From contig NZ_QMBN01000003.1 of assembly GCF_003289625.1 (NCBI RefSeq), positions 640,586 through 704,585 of the forward strand: a stretch of 64,000 nt of DNA, in the 5' to 3' direction. The notes under the pieces are model-generated. The model was not told the DNA's origin. It made no database searches and was given only the letters and a program-made list of their open reading frames with translations. The translations under genes and the position numbers were made by a program. This document shows, in pieces, positions 15,377 through 23,140 of this stretch; positions within the stretch are counted from its first letter, which is position 1, and each line of letters starts with the position of its first letter. The stretch is from Microbacterium sp. SMR1. Its GTDB lineage: Bacteria > Actinomycetota > Actinomycetes > Actinomycetales > Microbacteriaceae.

Positions 15377-16060
15377 TCAGAGCAGGCGTCGGGCCGTCGC
15401 CCAGGCGGTCAGCTCGTGCCGCGACGACAGCTGCAGTTTGCGCAGCACCGCCGAGACGTGCGTCTCGACCGTCTTCACGGAGATGAACAGGTCGGCCGCG
15501 ACCTCCTTGTATGCGTAGCCGCGGGCGATGAGCCGCATGACCTCCTGCTCGCGCGAAGACAGCCGGTCGAGCTCGTCCACCGCCGTCGCCGTCTCACCGG
15601 CCACGGCCCCGAACGCGTCGAGGACGAATCCCGCGAGCCTCGGCGAGAAGACGGCGTCTCCGCCCGCCACCGCAACGACGGCGCGGCTCACCTCGTCGCC
15701 CGATGAGCCCTTGGTGATGTATCCGCGTGCCCCGGCGCGGATGACCCGCACGACGTCGTCGGCGGCATCCGAGACGCTCAGCGCGAGGAACCGCGCCGGT
15801 GTCGGGGCGGCCCGGGCGATCACCTCCGCTCCCCCGGCTCGGTCCTCGCCCGCGCCGCCGGGCAGGTGCACGTCCAGCAGCACGACGTCGGGTTCCGTTC
15901 GCGCGATGACCTCGACGGCGGATTCGACATCCGCGGCCTCCCCGACGACGGCGATCCCCGTGCCCAGATCAGCCCGGAGCCCCGACCGGAAGATGGAGTG
16001 GTCGTCGACGATGACGACGCGCAGCGCGTCAGCCACGTGCGTCCCCGGGGCCGCCGACAT
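15377..16060 (-). CDS. LuxR-family response regulator of the PspC-linked system
   Basis: 227 residues. The receiver domain has VVIVDDHSIFR (acidic pair near 19-20) and the phospho-acceptor Asp63 in VVLLDVHLP. The GerE/LuxR helix-turn-helix near the C-terminus reads LSSREQEVMRLIARGYAYKE and then SVKTVETHVS. The start overlaps the kinase gene by 32 bases, so the two are translationally coupled and form one system. By family analogy (LiaR/VraR type) it should activate envelope-stress genes, most obviously the divergent PspC operon at 17385, in front of which a direct repeat TCAGGG is found. It converges on pcrA. Confidence 0.9.
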   Translation of the reverse strand: MSAAPGTHVADALRVVIVDDHSIFRSGLRADLGTGIAVVGEAADVESAVEVIARTEPDVVLLDVHLPGGAGEDRAGGAEVIARAAPTPARFLALSVSDAADDVVRVIRAGARGYITKGSSGDEVSRAVVAVAGGDAVFSPRLAGFVLDAFGAVAGETATAVDELDRLSSREQEVMRLIARGYAYKEVAADLFISVKTVETHVSAVLRKLQLSSRHELTAWATARRLL

Positions 16061-17282
16061 GGAGGTGGACCTCGGTGCCGCCCGAGGCCGCCGTGCGGAC
16101 CGATGCCGATCCCCCGGCGCGCCGCATCCGGCCGATGACCGACTCCCGGACGCCCAGCCGGTCGTCCGGGATCGCGGTCACGTCGAACCCGGCGCCGCGA
16201 TCGCGGATGTACACGTCCACCCCGCGGGATCCGCCCTCGATGTAGACCGAGACGTCGCCGCCGGCGTGCCGGGCGGCGTTGAGCATCGCCTCGCGCGCCG
16301 CCGCCGCCAGTTCACCGCTGGCCTGCTCGGCCGACAGCCCGGCGGAGACCACGTCGATCCGCACCGCGTAATCGAGCTCGAGCGCGGCGGCGTAGTCGCG
16401 CAGGTCGCTGACGAGGTCGCTGTCGGGGTGCGCCTCGCCGTCGAAGAGCCAGGCGCGGAGCTCGCGCTCCTGTGCCCGAGCGATGCGCGCGGCCTCGCTC
16501 GAGGCGCCCGCCGTGTTCTGGATGAGCGCGAGAGTCTGCAGCACCGAATCGTGCAGATGCGCTGCCATCGCGCTTCGCTGCTCCTCGCGGATGCGCCGGA
16601 CGCGCTCTCCCGACAGGTCGCGCCACCGGCCGGCGAGGAATGCCCCGCCGAGGGCGAGCACCCCAGCGACGGGAAGGGTCAGGTCAGGAAGCGCCACGAG
16701 ACCGTCGGAGTCGACGCGCGGCAGCATCGCGAGGAGCACCACGATCAGGATGCCGGCCGCGACCGTCCGAACGGTGACGGTATGCCGGCCCCCGCGATCG
16801 ATGTCTCGGCGGTCGACGAGCTCGGCCCAGCACCCTGCGGTCGTCGCGAGGACGGTCACGAACGCGACGACCGCCAGAAGAGTGGGCGAGAAGGATCGCG
16901 ACATCCAGGCATCACGGGCCTCGATGGCGAGGACCGCGAACAGGATCGGCAACGCGGCGGTCGCGGCTGCGGCGAGGATCCAGGCGACCGGCGCCTGTCG
17001 GGTCGGCGCCGCCGGCCCGGGTCGGCGGGGCACGAGGGCCCAGAACCAGAGGTACAGGAGCGGACCGGCTCCCGCGACGAGCGTCAGGACGACGAACAGC
17101 GCACGGATGCTGCCCACCCCGACGCCGAGGTGCTGCGCGAGCCCCGCGCTGACGCCCGAGACCACGCTGTCGCGAGCGCGATCGAGCGGCGGTCGCGTGC
17201 CCGGGCCGATGACCGGTCGCGGAGGCGGAGGTCCCGGGTGCGCGGCGGGAGTCGCGAGAGCGGAGGACATGGCCACATCCAA
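16029..17282 (-). CDS. Sensor histidine kinase with N-terminal PspC domain
   Basis: 417 residues. After a Pro-rich N-terminus comes a PspC domain (about 35-90: RDSVVSGVSAGLAQHLGVGVG, cited as the PspC signature) with its helix, then four more membrane helices to about 235. The HisKA_3 helix carries the phosphorylated His in MAAHLHDSVLQTLALIQ, and the HATPase region ends with YIRDRGAGFDV and DDRLGVRESVIGRM. It autophosphorylates in response to membrane stress and hands phosphate to the regulator at 15377-16060. The sensor contains the same PspC module as the membrane protein encoded divergently, which hints at a feedback loop. A start at the second ATG (17270) is possible. Confidence 0.88.
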   Translation of the reverse strand: MDVAMSSALATPAAHPGPPPPRPVIGPGTRPPLDRARDSVVSGVSAGLAQHLGVGVGSIRALFVVLTLVAGAGPLLYLWFWALVPRRPGPAAPTRQAPVAWILAAAATAALPILFAVLAIEARDAWMSRSFSPTLLAVVAFVTVLATTAGCWAELVDRRDIDRGGRHTVTVRTVAAGILIVVLLAMLPRVDSDGLVALPDLTLPVAGVLALGGAFLAGRWRDLSGERVRRIREEQRSAMAAHLHDSVLQTLALIQNTAGASSEAARIARAQERELRAWLFDGEAHPDSDLVSDLRDYAAALELDYAVRIDVVSAGLSAEQASGELAAAAREAMLNAARHAGGDVSVYIEGGSRGVDVYIRDRGAGFDVTAIPDDRLGVRESVIGRMRRAGGSASVRTAASGGTEVHLHVGGPGDARG

Positions 17283-17321
17283 TCACTCCGGCCGCGGCGG
17301 CACACCAGCGCCGGTGCAGGA

Positions 17322-17354
17322 TCAGGGAAGCCTCAGGGCGATCCCCCATATCGT
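17322..17354 (+). promoter_or_regulatory. Promoter with TCAGGG direct repeat before the PspC operon
   Basis: TCAGGG occurs at 17322-17327 and 17333-17338, one helical turn apart (11 bp), over the -35 position of a -10 TATCGT at 17349-17354. The gene start at 17385 has a GGAGG site. The layout is that of a response-regulator-activated promoter in the 102-base divergent region; binding by the linked regulator is inferred. Confidence 0.4.
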
Positions 17355-17384
17355 CCGCTGCCGCGCACCGCGGAGGATCGGACC

Positions 17385-18884
17385 ATGACTTCCGCACCGA
17401 CTCTCGCCGCCCCACCGCGACCCGATCCCGCGTCACCGACGGAGGGCCGGTTCTTCCGCTGGGTCGACGCCGTCGGCGTCGCCCGCCGAGACGGGTGGAT
17501 CGGCGGCGTGTGTGCGGGAGTGGCCGCGCGCTGGGGTGTCGACCCGGTCATCGTGCGCGGGCTCGCCGTCGTCGCGACCGTGATCGGCCTCCCCGCCATC
17601 GTCGCCTACGCCACCGCCTGGGCGATCCTGCCCGATACCTCGGGGCGGTCGCACGCCGCCGACCTCGAGCGCGGCCGGTTCTCGTACGCCCAGGGTGCGA
17701 TCCTCGCCGTCGCGATCATCGGGGTCGTGCAGATCCTCGGCCTCCTGATCACTCTCGCCGGCCTCGCGACGAATTCGAGCGCTGCAGCGGTCACGGCTGT
17801 CCTCGGGGCACTCGCCCTCATGGGCGCGGTGGTGGTGGCGGCCGGCGTGATCGCGCTGCTGGTCCGAGCAGCGCGTCGGGTCCCGGGCGCCGTGGAGGAC
17901 GAGCGGCGATGGGCTTCCGCAGCGTCCGAGACGGTCCCGGCCGCATCCGCCGACGGCTCCGACTCGGGTACCGGCGCGGGCGGAGCGGAGGGCGCCCCTG
18001 CGCCTACCCCGCCCCCACCCCCGAGCAACGACGCCGACGCCGACGCCGACGAGCTAACCGCCTGGCGCGCTCAGCACGCGGCCTGGAGGGAGCGAGATCG
18101 CGCCTGGCGTCGCGAGCAGGGCGACGCCGATCGCGCGGCTCGAACCGCCGCGCGGGAAGAGCGCCGCGCCGCAGCGGCGGCGTTCGCGCGCGAGGCGGCG
18201 GAGCGCCGACGCGTACGGCGCGCTGCGCACCCCCGCACGAGCATCGCTTTCGTCGCCGTGACCGCGGGGGCCGCCGCCATCGCCGGCACGATCGCCGGCC
18301 TGGCCACTCCGGGCCCCCTCTCCGTCGCGCTCGGTGTCTTCATCGCTGCCCTGGTCACGGCTCTCGCCATGATCGTCGCCGGAGCCATCCGCCGCCGCAG
18401 CGGCTTCCTCGCCTTCGCAACCGCAAGCCTGCTCATGGGCGGGTGCGTCGCGGTCGCTGTCTCCGTCGTCGAGGAACTGCACATCGGCGTCTACGGGATC
18501 TCGAACGTCTCATCCGAGGCCGGGGCGGAGACCTACCGGCAGACGTTCGGCGAACTCCGCGTCGCGCTCGTCGACGCGTCCGATGCGGCGCCGCTGACCA
18601 TCGAGAAGGGATCCGGCTCGACCTACGTGACCGTCGCACCCGGTGTCGAAGTGACGCTGCATGCATCTGTCGGCGACGATGCATCACTGATCCTCTCGGA
18701 GGGCGACGAATGGACCGTACTCACCGACAGCCCCGACGCACGAGATCTCGGTGCGGACCGAACCGCGGTCGATACGACGATCCCCTCTCGAGGGGAGACG
18801 ACGACGCGTCAGTCGCTCACCCTCGACCAGGAGAGCGGCTACATCGAGATCCGCATCCTCGACCCGAAGGAGACCGACCGATGA
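17385..18884 (+). CDS. PspC-domain membrane protein (envelope stress)
   Basis: 499 residues from the ATG at 17385. A PspC domain (about 30-90: GWIGGVCAGVAARWGVDPVI and VAYATAWAILP) is followed by two membrane helices. Next comes a cytoplasmic Arg/Ala/Glu-rich coiled stretch (about 215-285), three further helices, and an exposed C-terminal beta region (about 370-499, ITIEKGSGSTYVTVAPGVEV-like) resembling the toast-rack domains of Psp proteins. It is predicted to guard the cytoplasmic membrane. The gene is divergent from the kinase-regulator pair and overlaps the next gene by 4 bases. Confidence 0.8.
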   Translation: MTSAPTLAAPPRPDPASPTEGRFFRWVDAVGVARRDGWIGGVCAGVAARWGVDPVIVRGLAVVATVIGLPAIVAYATAWAILPDTSGRSHAADLERGRFSYAQGAILAVAIIGVVQILGLLITLAGLATNSSAAAVTAVLGALALMGAVVVAAGVIALLVRAARRVPGAVEDERRWASAASETVPAASADGSDSGTGAGGAEGAPAPTPPPPPSNDADADADELTAWRAQHAAWRERDRAWRREQGDADRAARTAAREERRAAAAAFAREAAERRRVRRAAHPRTSIAFVAVTAGAAAIAGTIAGLATPGPLSVALGVFIAALVTALAMIVAGAIRRRSGFLAFATASLLMGGCVAVAVSVVEELHIGVYGISNVSSEAGAETYRQTFGELRVALVDASDAAPLTIEKGSGSTYVTVAPGVEVTLHASVGDDASLILSEGDEWTVLTDSPDARDLGADRTAVDTTIPSRGETTTRQSLTLDQESGYIEIRILDPKETDR

Positions 18885-19234
18885 CCGACCTGACCTCCAC
18901 CGAAGACACGGCGCTCCCCTCGCCTCTTGCTCGTCCCCGCGTGCGGTGGGCCGGCATCGTCTGGGGCCTCGCCTTCGCGACGCTCGCCGTCGCGGGCGTC
19001 GTGCTCACCCGCTCACCCGACGCCTACGGCGGACTGCTCGAGTGGGGGGCGGCGATCTCGATTCCGACCCTCGTCGCCACGGGCCTGTTGACCGTGGGCG
19101 CCGCGGTCCTCGTCACGGGAATCGTCGGCATGCTCAGGCACGCTCAGCGCTCGCTGGCGCCCCGCCACGCTGCTGCGCCCAGCACGGACCACGTCACCGA
19201 GACCACCGAGACGCCGGAGCGTCACACGACGTAG
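18881..19234 (+). CDS. Small two-helix membrane protein of the PspC operon
   Basis: 117 residues. The ATG at 18881 overlaps the stop of the PspC gene (ATGA), so translation is coupled. Two hydrophobic segments (about 24-43 and 57-80) are joined by a short loop LTRSPDAYGGLLEWG; both ends are polar and probably cytoplasmic. No known family motif is visible. Its position indicates a partner of the PspC protein in the membrane. Confidence 0.75.
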   Translation: MTDLTSTEDTALPSPLARPRVRWAGIVWGLAFATLAVAGVVLTRSPDAYGGLLEWGAAISIPTLVATGLLTVGAAVLVTGIVGMLRHAQRSLAPRHAAAPSTDHVTETTETPERHTT

Positions 19235-19260
19235 CACGGCGTCTCCGGCCTTCACACCCC

Positions 19261-19289
19261 TGGCGACCCGGCGGGCGCCCACGTAGCGT
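19261..19289 (+). promoter_or_regulatory. Putative promoter of the tRNA-like gene
   Basis: -10 TAGCGT (19284-19289) is followed 8 bases later by the 5' end of the tRNA fold. TGGCGA (19261-19266) is a weak -35 at 17-base spacing. An inverted repeat CCTTCAC/GTGAAGG (19249-19255 and 19288-19294) brackets the region. Confidence 0.4.
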
Positions 19290-19297
19290 GAAGGCAT

Positions 19298-19373
19298 CGC
19301 GGCGATCCGGGTGGTCCCGGGCATCGGCTCATAACCGATCGCGTTGCGGGTTCGACTCCCGCCGTCGCGTCCA
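19298..19373 (+). tRNA. Atypical tRNA with CAU anticodon (Met or lysidine-type Ile)
   Basis: A 76-base cloverleaf can be drawn. The acceptor pairs CGCGGCG with CGTCGCG (one G-T). The anticodon stem ATCGG/CCGAT has loop CTCATAA, and the T stem GCGGG/CCCGC has loop TTCGACT. CCA is encoded at 19371-19373. The D arm is abnormal: CCGG/CCGG with a 6-base loop GTGGTC, two bases before the anticodon stem, no U at position 8 and no A14/A21. G18-G19 could be the GG in the loop. The good stems, encoded CCA and a -10 just upstream argue for a real gene; the D arm argues for a divergent or specialised tRNA. Initiator Met, elongator Met and Ile(CAU) cannot be separated by eye. Confidence 0.55.
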
Positions 19374-19381
19374 TTCGGATC

Positions 19382-19687
19382 TCAGTCCCCTTCGAGCGCA
19401 TCGAGTCGCTGCAGCGCGTCCCGCGCCCGCGCGAGGCGATCACCCTCGGGCTCGTCCCACCAGTACGGTCCGCGCTCTCCCAGGCCATGCTTGGCCAGGC
19501 CCACGCGCTCGCGCGCTGCGGCGACCGCCTCGTCGTCTCCGCGCCGCTTCGCGGCTCCCACCGCCGATCGACCGCGTCCGAGGTGGGACTTCAGCGCAGC
19601 GACGAGATCATCGGGCAGCGAGGGGTCGGTGCGCCGCCAGCGTCTCCCGTCGATGACGAGCCAGCGTTCGGAATCGACTTCGGCCAC
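19382..19687 (-). CDS. Small conserved actinobacterial protein, unknown function
   Basis: 101 residues, charged and helical, starting MAEVDSERWLVIDGRRWRRT with DPSLPDDLVAALKSHLGRG and a central ERVGLAKHGLGERGPYWWDE. I recall similar short proteins in Microbacteriaceae, sometimes labelled as Tol-type transporters without good reason. No signal peptide or membrane helix is present. The stop lies 8 bases from the tRNA-like gene on the opposite strand, and the gene follows the desaturase gene by 43 bases, so co-transcription with it is possible. Confidence 0.65.
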   Translation of the reverse strand: MAEVDSERWLVIDGRRWRRTDPSLPDDLVAALKSHLGRGRSAVGAAKRRGDDEAVAAARERVGLAKHGLGERGPYWWDEPEGDRLARARDALQRLDALEGD

Positions 19688-19730
19688 GGACTCAGTATGA
19701 GCCGTGGCCGACGTCGAGGGATGCTGCGCC

Positions 19731-20762
19731 TCAGGCGCGACGGAACTCCGCGCGCATGGGGCAGTCGAACGGGTCGCGGGCGGCGAGTCCGACGCGGTTG
19801 AGGTAGTCGATGACGATGGCGTAGGAGCGCCAGAGTGTGGTCTCGGTGTACGGCACGTTCAGGGCGTCGCACTGGTCCTTCACGATCTCGCGAGCGCGGG
19901 CGAGTGCCGGCCGCGGCATGTTCGGGAAGAGGTGGTGCTCGATCTGGTAGTTGAGGCCGCCCATGAGCCACGTCGCCCACCAGCCGCCGCCGATGTTGCG
20001 CGAGGTGCGCACCTGCTTGCTGAAGAAGTCGAGCTTCGCGTCGGGCGCGATGATCGCCATGCCCTTGTGGTTCGGCGCGAAGGAGGCGCCCATGTACAGC
20101 CCGAAGACGGCGACCTGCACGCCGAAGAAGGCGAAGGCCATACCGATCGGCAGGAAGATGAAGATCGGAGCGACGAAGACCGCGAACCGCGCGAGGATCA
20201 GCGTGATCTCGAGCGCACGCTTCTTCACCGGGCCTCGGCTGAAGAGGTGGCGCATCGACAGCGCGTGGAGGTTCAGGCCTTCGAGCAGCAGCAGCGGGAA
20301 GAAGAACCAGCCCTGGCGCTGCGTGATGAATCGGCGGATGCCGCGCGCAGTGGCCGCGTCCTCTTCGATGAACGAGATCGTGTCGATCTCGATGTCGGGA
20401 TCCTTGCCCACCTTGTTCGGGTTCGAGTGGTGCCGGGCGTGCTTGGACGTCCACCACGACAGGCTCATGCCGACGACGCCGACGGCGAGGAAGCGGGCCA
20501 GGCGGTCGTTCGCGGGGCCGGAGGCGAGAACCTGCCGGTGGTCGGCCTCGTGTGCGAGGAACGCCACCTGGGTGAAGACGATGCCGAGGGCTGCCGCGAT
20601 GAGCAGCTGGAACCAGCTGTCGCCGAGCAGGACGAATCCGGTCACGCAGCCGCCGATCGCGAGGATCAGGGCGAGGCCGACGAGGCCGTAGAACCAGGGC
20701 GTGCGCCGCAGCAGACCCGATTCCCGAACGACGCGGGAGACATCGGTGAACGCCTTGGCCAT
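19731..20762 (-). CDS. Membrane fatty acid desaturase (acyl-CoA/lipid type)
   Basis: 343 residues from the first ATG. The three histidine boxes are present: HEADH, HARHHSNPN and, near residue 270, QIEHHLFPNMPR. They bind the di-iron centre, and four membrane helices lie between and before them. The enzyme puts a double bond into acyl chains in the membrane and probably adjusts fluidity. The N-terminal side is odd. In-frame coding continues upstream of the ATG as LGPIRTTYAGTADFPP, which looks like protein, for about 48 codons without a stop, yet contains no ATG, GTG or TTG. An ATC at 20837 has an AGCAGGTG site before it, and a -10 TAGTGT lies at 20914-20909. The true start may be non-canonical. 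Confidence 0.87.
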   Translation of the reverse strand: MAKAFTDVSRVVRESGLLRRTPWFYGLVGLALILAIGGCVTGFVLLGDSWFQLLIAAALGIVFTQVAFLAHEADHRQVLASGPANDRLARFLAVGVVGMSLSWWTSKHARHHSNPNKVGKDPDIEIDTISFIEEDAATARGIRRFITQRQGWFFFPLLLLEGLNLHALSMRHLFSRGPVKKRALEITLILARFAVFVAPIFIFLPIGMAFAFFGVQVAVFGLYMGASFAPNHKGMAIIAPDAKLDFFSKQVRTSRNIGGGWWATWLMGGLNYQIEHHLFPNMPRPALARAREIVKDQCDALNVPYTETTLWRSYAIVIDYLNRVGLAARDPFDCPMRAEFRRA

Positions 20763-21000
20763 CGGCGGGAAATCGGCGGTTCCGGCGTAAGTGGTGCGGA
20801 TGGGGCCGAGACGCGACTCGACGACGGATGAAGCGATGAGAGCACCTGCTGACTCGTTCGTGACCGGGAAGGTCGGGAGCAGAAGGCGGATGCCGACGGC
20901 TGTGGCTCACACTACGGAGCGCTGGATCGCCGTAGCGGTATATGCCCCGGTCTCACCGGCGATGCACGGCGGTCGCACAGGCGGGACGCTCGGCGCCCCG

Positions 21001-21336
21001 CTACTCCGCGCCGTCGAGGAATGCGCCGTTTCGGGGCGAGTCCGGCGGCTCGGGAACGACGTACAGGCCCGTCGGCGAATTCGCCGTGTGCGTCAGCGCC
21101 TCGAGCCATGCGCGATTCAACGACGGCGTCCGGCTGCCGTAGTACTTGAAGACGAGGCCGCAGCCCGGGTGCAGCCATACCGTCGTGCGGCCGTCGCCGA
21201 TGCTGACGTCGTCCTTCCACGTGAGCGTGAACGTCTCGCCGCGCCGCAGCTTCGTCGTGATCACGGTCTGAAGGTGCGCGAGCGTCCGATCCTCGAAATC
21301 CGCTCGGATCTGGTTCTCATAGATGAAACGACCCAT
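21001..21336 (-). CDS. Small Microbacteriaceae-type protein (DUF7882-like), copy 1
   Basis: 111 residues starting MGRFIYENQIRADFEDRTLA and containing KLRRGETFTLTWKDD, GRTTVWLHPGCGLVFKYYGS and NRAWLEALTHTANSPTGLYV. It is about 70% identical over 97 residues to the protein at 21867-22193. This small soluble family is, as I recall, frequent in Microbacteriaceae and often mislabelled as a DNA ligase; no ligase motif is present. It is divergent from the small gene at 21470. A bridging function cannot be assigned. Confidence 0.72.
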   Translation of the reverse strand: MGRFIYENQIRADFEDRTLAHLQTVITTKLRRGETFTLTWKDDVSIGDGRTTVWLHPGCGLVFKYYGSRTPSLNRAWLEALTHTANSPTGLYVVPEPPDSPRNGAFLDGAE

Positions 21337-21469
21337 CGCGTCTCCTTCCGGTCCGGCCCGACCTTAGTGCGCGCAACGCGAGGACGGCATCCCCTTGTGC
21401 TCGTCGGCGGGATCGGTAGTCTCGCCTGACACGGCGGACTCGACGCCGGTGGATCGAAGGGCGGATGCC

Positions 21470-21679
21470 GTGTCCAAGAGAGTCGATGTGTTCTATGGCG
21501 GTCGCCCGTACAGCATCGGCGGTCGCGACATCGAAGACGTCCGAGCCGAGATCGCGGCGGCGCTCGCGCTCGGCCACGGCTGGCTGACCGTGAACGACGG
21601 CGAAGGCGTGGCGCAGACCACCGATCTGCTCATCACCCCCGGGGTGGACGTCACGCTCGCCGCCATCCCCGGTGATTAA
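21470..21679 (+). CDS. Small protein linked to the DUF7882-like pair
   Basis: 69 residues from a GTG at 21470 with AAGGG 9 bases upstream (upstream in-frame ATG at 21395 lacks a ribosome site). The sequence MSKRVDVFYGGRPYSIGGRD is followed by an alternating helix EDVRAEIAAALALG, HGWLTVNDGEG and a hydrophobic beta tail LLITPGVDVTLAAIPGD. It looks like a compact one-domain protein, with no membrane segment. It lies between the two paralogues, on the strand of copy 2, which suggests a shared unit. Confidence 0.65.
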   Translation: MSKRVDVFYGGRPYSIGGRDIEDVRAEIAAALALGHGWLTVNDGEGVAQTTDLLITPGVDVTLAAIPGD

Positions 21680-21866
21680 CGTGTTACGTAATCATCCGTA
21701 AAAGTCAACCCCCTCCCGTTCCCTGACAACTGCCTGAAATCTGCGGTGGCACAGCACGGCTGTGCGCGTCGCGGACAGAGCGCGCGCGGAACGGACTCTT
21801 CCGCGCGGCGTCGTGACCCGATCGCGGAAGCTGATGATCGCGCTGAATGGCGCGCGAGGAGGAATA
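21680..21866. other. Intergenic region with hairpin before DUF7882-like copy 2
   Basis: This 187-base stretch begins with an unusually AT-rich piece (about 21675-21715, GATTAACGTGTTACGTAATC is a weak 5-bp inverted repeat). It also holds a tight hairpin GCACAGC-ACG-GCTGTGC at 21749-21765. I see no coding signal of its own. It may carry the promoter of copy 2. Confidence 0.4.
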
Positions 21867-22193
21867 TTGGGCAGGTTTGTTTACGACGGCAACAATCGCG
21901 TCGAGATCGAGGACCGCACGCTCGCACACCTCCAGATGACCATCGGTGCGAAGCTTCGTCGCGGTGAGGCGTTCTTCTTCACCTGGAAGGACGACGTCAG
22001 CGTCGGCAAGGGGCGGACGACCGTCTGGATGCACGCCGGAGCCTCTCTCGTCTTCACGTTCCACGGCAGCCGGACCCCCGCGATCAACCGCGCCTGGCTC
22101 GAGGCGCTGATGTACACGGCCAACTCCCCCAGCGGACTTTACGTCGTCCCCGAACCGGCAGAGTCCGCATCCGACAAGCTCGTTGTTGAATAG
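21867..22193 (+). CDS. Small Microbacteriaceae-type protein (DUF7882-like), copy 2
   Basis: 108 residues from a TTG at 21867. That start gives MGRFVYDG, aligned with copy 1, and has GAGGAGGA just upstream (spacing only 3-4 bases). An ATG at 21834 would add 11 residues not shared with copy 1. Conserved blocks are EDRTLAHLQ, KLRRGEAFFFTWKDD, GRTTVWMHAG and GLYVVPEP. It is soluble and of unknown function. Its end overlaps the AraC-family gene by 11 bases, so the two are likely co-transcribed. Confidence 0.7.
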   Translation: MGRFVYDGNNRVEIEDRTLAHLQMTIGAKLRRGEAFFFTWKDDVSVGKGRTTVWMHAGASLVFTFHGSRTPAINRAWLEALMYTANSPSGLYVVPEPAESASDKLVVE

Positions 22194-23130
22194 CGAGCCC
22201 GTTCGGCGGGGGTTGCAGACCGACGACCCCGGTCGGGCACAGGAATCGGTCAGCTCGCTGTACGAGACCCCGGTGGCGCTCGCGGTCGACGGCTCCGCGC
22301 CCTTCCGCTACGAGATGGCGGCTCTCGCCCACCCGGCCGCCGCCGCCGCTGCCGTCCGGTTCACGGGAACGATGCGCACCACGACCCGGGCCTTCCCGCG
22401 TCTCATCGTGGCGCACGCGGCGCACGGCAGCCACCGGTGGCAGGTCGGAGGCGAGTCCGGCGACGGCCGAACCCCCTTCATCGTGCCGCCGGACACCGAG
22501 TTCACCGCCGAGTTCGGTCAGCTGCACCTGCGCACGTTCAGCGTCACCACGGAGACGCTCGACCACGTGCTGCGCAGCATGATCGGCGACGACCCCCGCC
22601 ATCTGCAGTTCTCGGGGCTGAACCGCCGGGCCGAGAACCCGCGGCTCGTCGCCGAGACCCTGCGCTTTCTCGAGGCGACCATGCTGGCCGACGAGAAGGT
22701 CGCCGCCTCGCCTCTCATGCGCAGTCAGCTCATGCACCAGGCAGTCGCATCGCTCGTGACGGCGTTCCCCGTCATCGACCCCGAAGAGGGGGAACGCCGA
22801 CGCCCGACCGCGCGAGCCGTGCGCCGCGCTGTGGCGTTCATGGAGGAGAACGTCAGCAACCCCATCAGCATCAGCGACATCGCGGTGGCCTCCGGAACAT
22901 CGGTCCGCGCACTCCAGAGCGCCTTCCACAAGGCGTTCGAGATCCCGCCGAGCACCTATCTTCGCCGCCTGCGCATCGAGGGCGCCCACCGCGAGCTCCG
23001 CGCTGCGCCTCCCGGGTCGACGACCGTGCGGGATGTCGCTCTGCGCTGGGGGTTCGCGCACACGGGACGCTTCGCGCAGCTCTACGCCGCGATGTACGGC
23101 GAGCACCCCTCGCACACGCTGCGCCGCTGA
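22183..23130 (+). CDS. AraC-family transcriptional regulator
   Basis: 315 residues from a TTG at 22183. The N-terminal half (about 30-200) is a beta-rich AraC-binding-like domain with HGSHRWQVG and FIVPPDTEFTAEFG. The C-terminal 100 residues hold two helix-turn-helix motifs: ISISDIAVASGTSVRALQSA, and VRDVALRWGFAHTGRFAQLY followed by HPSHTLRR. It overlaps the DUF7882-like gene by 11 bases and so may regulate the small-protein islet or sense a ligand connected to it. The ligand and targets are unknown. Confidence 0.87.
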   Translation: MLNSEPVRRGLQTDDPGRAQESVSSLYETPVALAVDGSAPFRYEMAALAHPAAAAAAVRFTGTMRTTTRAFPRLIVAHAAHGSHRWQVGGESGDGRTPFIVPPDTEFTAEFGQLHLRTFSVTTETLDHVLRSMIGDDPRHLQFSGLNRRAENPRLVAETLRFLEATMLADEKVAASPLMRSQLMHQAVASLVTAFPVIDPEEGERRRPTARAVRRAVAFMEENVSNPISISDIAVASGTSVRALQSAFHKAFEIPPSTYLRRLRIEGAHRELRAAPPGSTTVRDVALRWGFAHTGRFAQLYAAMYGEHPSHTLRR

Positions 23131-23140
23131 GGCGCGCGAC

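Noticed and set aside
19298..19373. tRNA-like gene considered as an integration site for an island
   Set aside because: No integrase nearby and no direct repeat of its 3' end was found in the flanks by eye.
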